This document shows, in pieces, positions 44,788-52,515 of a stretch of DNA of 64,000 nucleotides. The notes below the pieces were generated by a model. The model did no database searches and was not told the origin of the DNA. It saw only the letters and a list, made by a program, of their open reading frames with translations. This DNA comes from DASWJS01 sp036397035 (GTDB lineage Bacteria > Actinomycetota > AC-67): NCBI GenBank assembly GCA_036397035.1, contig DASWJS010000017.1:1-64000 (forward strand), in the 5' to 3' direction. Positions within the stretch are counted from its first letter, which is position 1. Each line of letters opens with the position of its first letter. The translations under genes were made by a program, and so were the position numbers.

Positions 44788-45453
44788 TCAGATCAGCAGG
44801 AAGCCGCCGCGATCGAAGGGGAGCAGGACGCACCGATCCCCCGTCGCCAGAAGGCACGCGGGGTCGCCGAGTCCGACGACCGCGTCGGCGATGAACGAGA
44901 GCAGGTAGATCGCGAGCACGAACAAGACGTCGTACCGCGCCAGCTCCTGGTACTTCAGCTTGCCCGCCGGCGACAGGAACTCGGCCAGGATCTGGGCGCC
45001 GTCCCGTCCGGGAAGCGGCAGCAACTCGATCATGGTCATGTAGCACAGCGACAGGATCGCGCCGGCGAGCAGCAGCCGAGGCTCGTCGGACAGGACCCGC
45101 CATGCCGCCCCGAGGGCGACCGCCGCGAGCAGGGTCGCGGCGGGCCCGGCGATCGCGGTGACGACGACCTGTCGCCTGCCGGCCGTCGGGGAGTTGCTCC
45201 GCGCCTTGCCGTAGCCGAAGACCGGCAGCGTGCCCGACCCGAAGACGAACGTGAACGCCCAGACGCCCGGCAGGATCGCCGTGCCGATCGGGTCGAAATG
45301 GCGCTTTATCGATAAAGTCTCTCGTCCATAAAGGCGCGGAGTCCGATCCCCCATCATGCTCGCTACGCGCGCGTGAACGAAATGATGCAACGGGATCCCG
45401 ATCAGGAACCCCAGCGCGATCCCGATTCCCCGAGCCAGGCCGTCGATGCTCAT
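44788..45453 (-). CDS. Site-2 protease (M50) family protein with altered active site
   Basis: 221 aa polytopic membrane protein. The zinc motif HExxH is replaced by HHFVH (H23-H27), so the general-base Glu is His. The second motif NxxPxPxLDG reads ELLPLPGRDG near residue 147, keeping the zinc-ligand Asp. The hydrophobic pattern (four to five helices) and these two positions place it in the M50 fold. Proteolysis is doubtful. It lies between the RHH gene and scpA. Confidence 0.7.
   Translation of the reverse strand: MSIDGLARGIGIALGFLIGIPLHHFVHARVASMMGDRTPRLYGRETLSIKRHFDPIGTAILPGVWAFTFVFGSGTLPVFGYGKARSNSPTAGRRQVVVTAIAGPAATLLAAVALGAAWRVLSDEPRLLLAGAILSLCYMTMIELLPLPGRDGAQILAEFLSPAGKLKYQELARYDVLFVLAIYLLSFIADAVVGLGDPACLLATGDRCVLLPFDRGGFLLI
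45304..45317. promoter_or_regulatory. Perfect 14-bp palindrome CTTTATCGATAAAG
   Basis: Located inside the site-2 protease-like gene, in otherwise GC-rich DNA. Its core TTTATCGATAAA matches the TTTGTCGACAAA palindrome in front of parA in 10 of 12 positions, with both differences transitions. Confidence 0.4.
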
Positions 45454-45544
45454 CCGGTCGAGGTTTCTGGGCGATCATCCCAGCTTCGATTCAGAGTAGA
45501 CATCGAAAATAGTCTGACCTTCAACTGAACCGTGAGTGTCGGAC

Positions 45545-46066
45545 TCACTCGCCTCTCCGCAAGCGGTCGGCCAGGATGCCGCTCGGTCCGTTCTCGTCAA
45601 GATCGGCGAGCATGAAGCTCAGCGCTTCGCGGACGATCCGTCCGCGGTCCGCGCCCACCCCGAACTCCCGCAGCGCGAGCCGCGCTCGCTCGATCGCGAA
45701 CAGTTCCTCCCGCGTGCAGTAGAACGTGATCTTCTCGTCGTGCCGCTGACGGCCACTGCCTCGTTCGGGTACTTGGAGATCGATCGCTTTGTCGACAGAT
45801 CGCTTTGCAGTGGAGCTTCGTCGAGATGTCGACTTATTGATCTGTCGCGTGGATATGTCGCTAGATCGATCAGTCGATGACTGCCTCTGTGCCTCCTGAG
45901 CTGCCGGAACTGCTTGAAGATCCGGCTGCGGCGGGCTCTCCTGCTCCGCGGCCGGTGTCTCCTCCGGCTGTTGCACCTGCTCCGGCGGGGTCTTCTGCTT
46001 CTGCAGGACGCTCCCCCCGAAGAACGTCTCCGCTCCCGGCAGGGTCGCTCGCTTGTTGCTCGCCAA
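45545..46066 (-). CDS. Ribbon-helix-helix-like partner of ParA
   Basis: 173 aa from TTG 46066, chosen because AAGGAGG is 9 nt upstream and GC at third codon positions becomes high in this frame from exactly this point. N-terminal ~100 residues are Gln/Glu/Pro-rich and then Ser/Arg-rich, probably disordered. The C-terminal ~60 residues (KITFYCTREELFAIERARL, then DRGRIVREALSFML) resemble a ribbon-helix-helix DNA-binding fold. It may be a ParG/ParB-like adaptor or autorepressor (inference). It overlaps the annotated end of parA by 197 nt in another frame. Confidence 0.65.
   Translation of the reverse strand: MASNKRATLPGAETFFGGSVLQKQKTPPEQVQQPEETPAAEQESPPQPDLQAVPAAQEAQRQSSTDRSSDISTRQINKSTSRRSSTAKRSVDKAIDLQVPERGSGRQRHDEKITFYCTREELFAIERARLALREFGVGADRGRIVREALSFMLADLDENGPSGILADRLRRGE
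45785..45802. promoter_or_regulatory. Candidate RHH/ParA site inside the RHH gene
   Basis: CGCTTTGTCGACAGATCG contains TTTGTCGACAGA (45788-45799), two bases from the palindrome upstream of parA. More TGTCG motifs follow to 45860. Confidence 0.35.
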
Positions 46067-46823
46067 TTCCCAGCACCTCCTTGGCCAGGTCCCGATAGGC
46101 CTGGGCTCCCTTCGAGTCACGCGCGTATTTCAAGATGGGCTCGCCCACGACGGGCGCCTCCGCGAAGCGCACCGTCCGTGGGATCATGGACGCGTAGAGC
46201 TTCGCGCCGAATGCTTCCCTCGCCCGTTCGAGGACCTCGCGGGCGTGGATGGTCCGGCCGTCGAACATGGTCGCCACCACACCCTGAATCTCCAGTTGAG
46301 GGTTAAGTCGCTCTGCCACTTTCTGGATTGTGTCCACGAGCAGGCCCACGCCCCGTAGCGCGAAGAACTCGCATTCGAGCGGGATGATCACTCCGTGCGA
46401 AGCGCTCAAGGCGTTGATGGTCAGCAGTCCCAGCGACGGCGGGCAGTCGATGAGGACGAAGTCGTATTCGCCGGCGACCCGCTCCAGCTCTCGCCGCAGC
46501 ACCATCTCGCGGGCCACCTCGCTGACCAGAACGACCTCGGCCGCGGACAGATCGATGTTCGCCGGCAGCAGCTCGCAGCCGTCGATCGCCGTCTTCAACA
46601 CGACGTCCCCGAACCCGCTGTCCGAATCGAGCATGAGGTCGTAGATCGTGCGCTCGAGCGACTGGGCCTGGACGCCGACGCCGACGGTCAGGGCCCCCTG
46701 CGGGTCGAGATCGACGAGCAGGACGCGCTGCCCGAGCTCGGCGAGCGCCGCTCCCAGGCTGATCGTCGTCGTGGTCTTTCCGACGCCGCCCTTCTGGTTC
46801 GCGAGTGAGATGATCCGACCCAC
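45870..46823 (-). CDS. parA: ParA family chromosome-partitioning ATPase
   Basis: 317 aa from GTG 46823 (GGGGGAG upstream). Deviant Walker A NQKGGVGKTTTT (9-20), Walker A' VLLVDLDPQGAL and Walker B FVLIDCPPSLGLLTIN. It corresponds to the Soj/ParA-like gene before scpA-scpB (Rv1708). The conserved domain ends near VLGIGEQ (about residue 253). The last ~65 residues (Ala/Gly/Ser-rich) are read in a frame with poor third-position GC and overlap the downstream gene, so this tail may be a by-product of a lost stop. Confidence 0.88.
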   Translation of the reverse strand: MGRIISLANQKGGVGKTTTTISLGAALAELGQRVLLVDLDPQGALTVGVGVQAQSLERTIYDLMLDSDSGFGDVVLKTAIDGCELLPANIDLSAAEVVLVSEVAREMVLRRELERVAGEYDFVLIDCPPSLGLLTINALSASHGVIIPLECEFFALRGVGLLVDTIQKVAERLNPQLEIQGVVATMFDGRTIHAREVLERAREAFGAKLYASMIPRTVRFAEAPVVGEPILKYARDSKGAQAYRDLAKEVLGIGEQQASDPAGSGDVLRGERPAEAEDPAGAGATAGGDTGRGAGEPAAAGSSSSSGSSGGTEAVID

Positions 46824-46837
46824 GAAGCTCCCCCTTC

Positions 46838-46868
46838 GATTTGTCGACAAACCGACGTGGCGATTTGT
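46838..46868 (-). promoter_or_regulatory. Candidate autoregulatory operator upstream of parA
   Basis: A perfect 12-bp palindrome TTTGTCGACAAA (46840-46851) and two direct copies of CGATTTGT (46838-46845 and 46861-46868), 23 bp apart, lie between a candidate promoter and the parA start. RHH repressors bind short repeats of this kind. Confidence 0.5.
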
Positions 46869-46877
46869 AGGCGCGAC

Positions 46878-46905
46878 TCTATAGGCCAAAGGCGGCGATC
46901 GGCAA
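46878..46905 (-). promoter_or_regulatory. Candidate promoter of parA
   Basis: On the minus strand TTGCCG (46905-46900) and TATAGA (46883-46878) are separated by 16 bp. The operator-like repeats lie immediately downstream, where a bound repressor would block transcription. Confidence 0.4.
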
Positions 46906-47099
46906 GGCCCCTGCCGAGAGCGACTTCGGGCGATATACCTCTCTGCGGTCCGCGACGATGGTGCAACGGAACGGTACCGAATGTTCCGGCTTGTCCCCTT
47001 CGCTCGCCACGCCGAGCGAACCCGCTGGTCAGGAGGACGCGGCTCCTTCCGAATTTCCCGAATGCGCGTTGCGGGGAACGGCGCCGACACGTCATGCAC

Positions 47100-47129
47100 T
47101 TGCTTTAGGTCAAATCGTCCAGGTATAAG
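47100..47129 (+). promoter_or_regulatory. Candidate promoter of the response regulator
   Basis: TTGCTT (47100-47105) and TATAAG (47124-47129) are spaced by 18 bp. If used, the leader would be about 235 nt. Confidence 0.4.
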
Positions 47130-47368
47130 GCTCTTTTGGCGGGATCGCCCCTTCGACGGCCACCGAGAGCGGCGAAGGGTCGAAAACGCCGAGCCGGGCA
47201 TGGTCCCGGGGGCAGCCCGCGGAGGGGCAAGGGGTCAAGCGTGGGCATGGGGGTGCTGGTCGCGCGCGCCGGCGAAGTGATCGCCGCACGCGCCGGCCCC
47301 TCCGCGCGCGTTCTTTCGCTCCGCAGATTCGACGTTCTTCGCAGCCGACGTCGATAGGGGGAAGGAAC

Positions 47369-48061
47369 GTGCCCACGAATCTCGTCGCCACGAAACGCGT
47401 GCGCGTGGCCTTCGTCGACGACCACCGCTCCTACAGTCAGGCGCTCGCCGCCGCCTTCGAGCAGACCGGCAGCTTCGACGTGGTCGGGGTCGCGAGCACG
47501 CCGGAGGAAGCGCACGCCGTCATGGCCGGCGGGGTGGACGTCGCCCTGGTGGACATCGAGCTGGACGGCTTCGACGGGCTCGAGCTGACCAAGGCGCTCC
47601 GCAGGGCACACCCGGACACCCGCATCGTCGCGCTGTCGGGCCGCCGCGATCCCCTGCTGCTGGAGCAGGCGCTCGAAAGCGGGGCGAGCGGGTTCATCCC
47701 GAAGGCCGCCCCTCTGGAGCAGCTGATCGAGTCGGTGGAAGCGACGCTGGAGGACCGGGCGTCGGTCCCGGCGTCCCTGCTGAGCGAGATGTTCGGCAAC
47801 ATCTCCCGCCGTGAGGAGCGCAAGCGCGCGGCCATGGCGCTGCGCTCGCACCTGACCACGCGCGAGCTGGAGATCCTGGAGATGGTCGGGCGCGGAATGT
47901 CCACCCGCGAGATCGCCGAGACGCTCGTGGTGTCGGTCAACACGATCCGCACGCACGTCCAGAACGTCCTGACCAAGCTCAACGCCCACAGCCGGATCGA
48001 GGCCGTGAACTACGCGGTTTCCTCCGGCCTCATCGACCCGGTGACGCGTCGTGCTGTCTGA
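47369..48061 (+). CDS. NarL/FixJ-type response regulator
   Basis: 230 aa from GTG 47369. Receiver domain with acidic pocket VDDHR (17-21) and phospho-acceptor D62 in VALVDIELDGFDG. Lys switch SGFIPKAAP. The C-terminal LuxR-type HTH (about 165-225) is LTTRELEILEMVGRG, then VVSVNTIRTHVQNVLTKLNA. No kinase is adjacent. It is the first gene of the polysaccharide locus and overlaps the Wzz-like gene by 11 nt, so it probably controls the locus (inference). Confidence 0.9.
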   Translation: MPTNLVATKRVRVAFVDDHRSYSQALAAAFEQTGSFDVVGVASTPEEAHAVMAGGVDVALVDIELDGFDGLELTKALRRAHPDTRIVALSGRRDPLLLEQALESGASGFIPKAAPLEQLIESVEATLEDRASVPASLLSEMFGNISRREERKRAAMALRSHLTTRELEILEMVGRGMSTREIAETLVVSVNTIRTHVQNVLTKLNAHSRIEAVNYAVSSGLIDPVTRRAV

Positions 48062-49160
48062 GATCCTTCGCGTCCTCGCCCGGCGGAAGTGGCTCATCAT
48101 CGCGCCGATGGTGCTGATCTTCCTCGCGCCCTCGGCCGCCGCGCTCGCGATCGGCCGCACCTACGTCTCCGAGGGCACGATCGAGATCGAGCCGAACCAG
48201 GTCCTGACCAACCTCGTCTACGACGTCGAGAAGGACAAGACCCTCGACGACCCGATCCAGGAAGTCGTCGATCTCGCCGCGCAGCTCTTCCTGTCGCGTG
48301 CGTTCCTGGAGCTGGTGGCCGTGCGCGCCGGGGACGGCGACCTCCTCGCCGCCGACCCCGACGGCACGGTCGAGGAGTACCGCTCGAACCTGGAAGCGTT
48401 CGCGGGCGGGCCGACGCTGCTCGTCCTGCGATACCGGGGCAGGACACCCGATCAGGCCCATGCCGCCGCGACCGCCGCGATCGAGCTGCTCCTGGCCGAA
48501 CGCAGGGCGCGCATCGCCGCCAACAGCTCCGCAGCCGAGGAGTTCTTCGAGGCGCAGTCGCTCGAGTACCGGCAGAACGTCCGCGCCGCGGAGTACGAGC
48601 TGCGGGCGTTCCGCAACGCCCACCCCGAAGCCGAGCTGACCAAGGAGCACACGCAGATCCTCAACAGCCTCTCGCTCCTTCGCGCGCAGCTCAGCCAGGT
48701 GCGCCTGGAGATCCAGCGCCGGGGCGCCTCGCAGGCGCTTCGCACCCGCGAGGCGGCGCTGCTCGACCAGATCGAAGCGCTGGCCATTCCGATCGGAGCG
48801 ACGCCGAACGTCGAGCTGGAGCTGCTCCGGCTGGAGGCGCTCTACGACGAGGCGCGCGCGAGCCTCACGGCGATCGCCGAGACGCTCAACGACGCCCGGC
48901 TGCTGGGCAGGGTCAACGAGGAGCGGGTCACGCGCGACCGCGTGCTCGACCCGCCGAACGTTCCCGCGGCGGCCAGCCGCGGCAAGGCGCTCACGCTGGC
49001 GGCGCTCGCCCTCGTGGTCGCCCTCGCTGCGGCCGGGAGCCTCGTGCTCCTCGCCGAGTATCTCGACGGCGGGGTCCGGCGCGAGAAGGACGTCGTGGAA
49101 TCTGCGGAGATCCCCGTGCTCGCCGTGGTGGACCGCACCGCGCTGGGATCGCGGCCGTGA
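48051..49160 (+). CDS. Wzz/chain-length-determinant-like membrane protein
   Basis: 369 aa, GTG 48051. N-terminal helix (about 14-35, KWLIIAPMVLIFLAPSAA), a large extracytoplasmic coiled-coil-rich domain (AAEYELRAFRNAHPEAELT), and a C-terminal helix (about 310-333) followed by a short cytoplasmic end. This is the two-helix Wzz topology of a polysaccharide copolymerase. The next gene would be its kinase partner. It lacks its own ATPase domain. Confidence 0.85.
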   Translation: MLSEILRVLARRKWLIIAPMVLIFLAPSAAALAIGRTYVSEGTIEIEPNQVLTNLVYDVEKDKTLDDPIQEVVDLAAQLFLSRAFLELVAVRAGDGDLLAADPDGTVEEYRSNLEAFAGGPTLLVLRYRGRTPDQAHAAATAAIELLLAERRARIAANSSAAEEFFEAQSLEYRQNVRAAEYELRAFRNAHPEAELTKEHTQILNSLSLLRAQLSQVRLEIQRRGASQALRTREAALLDQIEALAIPIGATPNVELELLRLEALYDEARASLTAIAETLNDARLLGRVNEERVTRDRVLDPPNVPAAASRGKALTLAALALVVALAAAGSLVLLAEYLDGGVRREKDVVESAEIPVLAVVDRTALGSRP

Positions 49161-49894
49161 GCGCGGTGGAGCGCGACATCATCGCCGGCGGCGCCGGCTC
49201 GCGCGCGGCGCGACGCGCCCGCCGCCGCGCGCGCAGGGAGCAACCTGCCGGCGTGCCCGTGCCCCCCGCGCCCGCGTCCGCCCATCCGCTCGAACGCCAG
49301 CTCGAACGCGTCGCCGCGGAAGTGGTGCGAGCGATCGGATCGTCCCGCGCCGTCATCGGCGTGACCTCGGCTCGAGAGCAGGACGACCCGCTCCCGCACG
49401 CGCTGGCGCTGGCTCGCGTGCTTCGCCGTCACCGCGACGGCGACGTCCTGGTGATCGAGGCGAGCCTTCGCCGCCCGAGCCGCTCGCGCGAGCTGCTCGG
49501 CGTCCTGCCGCGTCCCGGCCTCGTCGACGCGTTGCGCAAGCCCGGCGCGTTCGCCCGCGCGGTCCATGCGACCGACGAACCGGGCATCGCGATCGTGCCC
49601 TCGGGCGCGCGAACCGAGCGCTTGTTCATCGGCGCGGCCGCGTTCGGCCTGGTGATCGAGCACGCGCGGGCGCACGCGCCCCTGGTGATCGTCGCCTCGC
49701 CGCCGCTCGACGAGGGCGGGGACGGCGACCTCGTCTCGCGCGCGTGCGACCAGTTGCTCCTGGTCGTCGAGCGCGACGCGACCCCGCGCGACGCCATCGG
49801 CGAAGCCGTCGCGCGCGCGGGCCGCGAACGTTTCCTCGGGGCGATCATGATCGCGCGCGGCGGGCGGCTCCGCAGGCGAGGCCGTCGTGGTTGA
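49157..49894 (+). CDS. BY-kinase/CpsD-like protein lacking a P-loop
   Basis: 245 aa, GTG 49157 overlapping the Wzz-like stop. The fold pattern of tyrosine autokinases is visible: VIGVTSAREQDDPLPHALA stands where Walker A (GEGKST) should be, VLVIEASLRRPSRSRELLG replaces the Walker A' VDxDLRRP, and LVIVASPPLDEGGDGD replaces Walker B. The C-terminus is Arg/Gly-rich with no Tyr cluster. ATP hydrolysis and autophosphorylation look impossible, so a structural or regulatory role for the copolymerase is likely (inference). Confidence 0.7.
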   Translation: MSAVERDIIAGGAGSRAARRARRRARREQPAGVPVPPAPASAHPLERQLERVAAEVVRAIGSSRAVIGVTSAREQDDPLPHALALARVLRRHRDGDVLVIEASLRRPSRSRELLGVLPRPGLVDALRKPGAFARAVHATDEPGIAIVPSGARTERLFIGAAAFGLVIEHARAHAPLVIVASPPLDEGGDGDLVSRACDQLLLVVERDATPRDAIGEAVARAGRERFLGAIMIARGGRLRRRGRRG

Positions 49895-50744
49895 CCTCAG
49901 CCTGGTCGTCCCCACCTACGCGCGGGCCGAGCGCATCGACCAACTCGCCGAGCGCCTTCGCTCGCTCGGCGACCCACCGCAGGAGATCATCGTCGTCGCC
50001 GGCGACCCCGCGTCCGCCCGGCGGGCGGCCCGGCAGGACCTGCCGGGACTGCGTGTCCTGGAGGTCGAGAACCGCAACGCGGGCTCGTCGCGAAATGCCG
50101 GATGGCGAGCCGCCTCCAGCACGCTCGTCGCCTTCCTCGACGACGACTGCCTGCCCGGACCGGCATGGGCGAAGGCCGTCCGGGCGGCGATGAAGGACGG
50201 CACGGCCGGCGCTGCGGGCGGCCCGGTGTCGAACGCCGGCGCCCGGGGGCTGCTCGGCCGCGTCGCGCAAACGTGGCTCGATCGCCGGTACGACCCGGGC
50301 GACGCGCCGTGGCTCGCGAGCCAGAACCTCGTCGTTCGCCGACAGGTCCTGGAGGCGACGGGCGGATTCGACGAGGCGCTGGCCACCTACGAGGACGTCG
50401 ACTTGAGCTTTCGGATCCGCGCCGCCGGCAGCCGGCTCGTTCGCGACCCGGAGATGGTCGTCGAGCACCGCCACCGGGACACGCTCCGCGGCTTCCTTCG
50501 CCAGCACCACGGGTACGGGCGCGGCTTCACGGCGATCGCCCGGAAGCATCCCGACTGGGACCAGGCGAGCCGTGCCCCGCTGACGCGCATCGGGCGGGCG
50601 CGGGCGCTGGCGCTGGCCCTCGGACGTCCGTTCGCGTGCGCGGCGGGCATGGAGCGCGCGACCGACCGCGTCGCGTCCCTGCCGCTGTTCGCCCTGCGCG
50701 AGGCGGCGTTCCTGGCCGGCGCCCTCCGGGAGGCGCGCGCATGA
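49887..50744 (+). CDS. GT2 family glycosyltransferase
   Basis: 285 aa, GTG 49887. Nucleotide-binding start SLVVPTYARAERIDQLAE, the metal motif TLVAFLDDDCLPGP (DxD-like), and the acceptor region ATYEDVDLSFRIRAAG (ED-motif). Inverting GT-A enzyme, sugar unknown. The C-terminus has a hydrophobic patch and may touch the membrane. Overlaps both neighbours by a few bases. Confidence 0.9.
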   Translation: MVDLSLVVPTYARAERIDQLAERLRSLGDPPQEIIVVAGDPASARRAARQDLPGLRVLEVENRNAGSSRNAGWRAASSTLVAFLDDDCLPGPAWAKAVRAAMKDGTAGAAGGPVSNAGARGLLGRVAQTWLDRRYDPGDAPWLASQNLVVRRQVLEATGGFDEALATYEDVDLSFRIRAAGSRLVRDPEMVVEHRHRDTLRGFLRQHHGYGRGFTAIARKHPDWDQASRAPLTRIGRARALALALGRPFACAAGMERATDRVASLPLFALREAAFLAGALREARA

Positions 50745-50944
50745 AGCTCGTCTTCCCCATGCTCGCGCTGTTCATGCTCGTCGCGCTGAAGAGCGAACGC
50801 GTGAGCTGGCGGACCTACCTGGTCCTGTGCGCGGGCGCGACGGTCGTCGTCGTGGCGTTCGCGCTCGCGATCTTCGTCCTGTCGCCGCTGCAAGACCCGA
50901 CCCAGGTGGTCGACACGACGAGCGGCTACGCGGGGACCCGCTGA
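50741..50944 (+). CDS. Small membrane protein between glycosyltransferase and polymerase
   Basis: 67 aa, ATG 50741 in an ATGA overlap with the glycosyltransferase and ending in a TGATG with the polymerase gene. Two hydrophobic helices (FPMLALFMLVALKS and a longer one, YLVLCAGATVVVVAFALAIF). The tight coupling on both sides supports it being translated. No family recognised. Confidence 0.65.
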   Translation: MKLVFPMLALFMLVALKSERVSWRTYLVLCAGATVVVVAFALAIFVLSPLQDPTQVVDTTSGYAGTR

Positions 50945-52515
50945 TGACGCTCGCGCTCCCCCGCCGCCGCGCCGACCGCGTTCTCGCGGCGACGACGCTC
51001 TTCGGATCGGTCTTCCTCGCCTGGATGGTGTTCGTCACCGAGAACCCGATGGCGGCGTTCGGGATCACGATCGGACTGCTCTTCGCGGGCCTCATCCTGG
51101 TCAAGCCGGCGGTCGGCATCTACACGATCCTGGCCGGCGTCCTGGTCGTCGAGCAGTACCCCTTCAACCCGCGGGTCGAGGCGATCACGGCCGAGGTGCC
51201 GCTGTACGACTACGTCTTCGGCCAGGGCCTCCAGCTCACGCCGCTCGACCTGCTCTTCGCGTGCTCGGTGCTCGGCATGCTGATCCTGTGGCTCCGGACG
51301 CCCAAGGGCGCCGGCATCCGCACGCCACGCAGTCACAACGGCCTGCGCGCGGCCGCCGTCATGCTCGCGCTCGTCATGGTGCTCGCCGAGCTGCACGGCA
51401 TGCTGCGCTCGTCCTGCCAGTACTACACGCCGGTAGGCGGGTGGGCGAACTGCAACTTCGACTTCGCGGTCACCACCTTCGAGATCAAGCCGTTCGTGTA
51501 CCTGCTCGCCTCGATGCTGCTCGCCTTCCGGTTGCTCGACACACCCGAGAAGCTGCGGTGGGTACTGCGCATCTTCATGGTCGCCGTCTCGATCAAGGCG
51601 CTGCAGGCCTGCTACCGGCTGGCGAAGGGAATCCGGCAGAACTGGTCGCCGAACGAGCTGCGCGCGCCGACCGCGCACGAGGACGCGCTCTTCATGGCGC
51701 TGTTCCTGCTCGCGGCGATGGCGATCATCGGCATGCGCCGGCGCGGCCTGCTCGAGCGTCAGATGCTCGTGCTGAGCCCGCTGGTGCTGCTGGGCTTCAT
51801 CGCCGCGAACCGGCGCATCGGGTACGTGGGGCTCGGGGTTGCGACGCTGATGATGATCCCCTTCCTGCCGAAGAAGCTTCGGCGCAGGCTCGGTGTCTTC
51901 GCGATCCCGGCGCTCATCGTGGCGATGATCTACGTACCGGCGTTTTGGAACATCCAGGGCCCGCTCGGCCGGCCCGCACACGTGGTGAAGGCGATCTTCG
52001 TGCCGACCGGGACCGACCTCAGCTCCAACGAGTACCGCGAATGGGAGCAGTACGACGTGCTCACCACGATCAGTCACAACCTCGCGTTCGGCATCGGCTT
52101 CGGTCACCGCTACGAACAGCCGATCCCGCTGCCGGCGCTCGACTCCGAGCATCAGCCCTACATCCCCCACAACGAGATCTGGTGGGTGTGGCTCAAGACG
52201 GGAACGGTCGGCTTCGTCGCCTTCTGGACGGCGATCGGGGCGATGTTCGTCTCGGCGGGCATCGGGCTGCGGCGTCACTACCGCTCGACGTTCCTGCTGA
52301 TCGGCCTGCTGGGCCTGACGGTGGTGCCGCTGCAGATCCTTGCCTCGTACGCCGACCTGCAGCTCACGTTCTTCCGCAACATGACCGTGCTGGGGGTGCT
52401 CGCCGGCGCGGCCGCGCGCACGCGCCTTTTCGAGCCGACGCCGGAGGAGGAGCCGGCGCCCGCTCGCCCGACGCAAGCCGCCCTTCTTCGAGAACGGGCC
52501 CTCCTCCATGTCTGA
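50944..52515 (+). CDS. O-antigen ligase/polymerase-like membrane protein
   Basis: 523 aa, ATG 50944. About ten to twelve transmembrane helices with a large outward loop. The conserved Wzy_C-type end is visible: SSNEYREWEQYDVLTTISHN, then IPHNEIWWVWLKTGTVGFV, the H-N-x-x-W/Y and G-x-x-G pattern. It would polymerise or ligate lipid-linked oligosaccharides outside the membrane. An acidic, Pro-rich cytoplasmic tail follows. It overlaps the methyltransferase by 8 nt. Confidence 0.82.
   Translation: MTLALPRRRADRVLAATTLFGSVFLAWMVFVTENPMAAFGITIGLLFAGLILVKPAVGIYTILAGVLVVEQYPFNPRVEAITAEVPLYDYVFGQGLQLTPLDLLFACSVLGMLILWLRTPKGAGIRTPRSHNGLRAAAVMLALVMVLAELHGMLRSSCQYYTPVGGWANCNFDFAVTTFEIKPFVYLLASMLLAFRLLDTPEKLRWVLRIFMVAVSIKALQACYRLAKGIRQNWSPNELRAPTAHEDALFMALFLLAAMAIIGMRRRGLLERQMLVLSPLVLLGFIAANRRIGYVGLGVATLMMIPFLPKKLRRRLGVFAIPALIVAMIYVPAFWNIQGPLGRPAHVVKAIFVPTGTDLSSNEYREWEQYDVLTTISHNLAFGIGFGHRYEQPIPLPALDSEHQPYIPHNEIWWVWLKTGTVGFVAFWTAIGAMFVSAGIGLRRHYRSTFLLIGLLGLTVVPLQILASYADLQLTFFRNMTVLGVLAGAAARTRLFEPTPEEEPAPARPTQAALLRERALLHV

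Larger units (their letters stand above)
46824..47368. other. Divergent 545-bp intergenic region
   Basis: It contains the parA operator and promoter at its left end and a candidate promoter for the response regulator at 47100-47129. The last 240 bp before the regulator are very G-rich and could fold, but match no riboswitch I can recognise. No convincing gene is seen here. Confidence 0.5.

Noticed and set aside
47150..47300. Possible c-di-GMP or c-di-AMP riboswitch
   Set aside because: A GAAA and G-rich stems are present but the conserved core sequences of those classes could not be matched.
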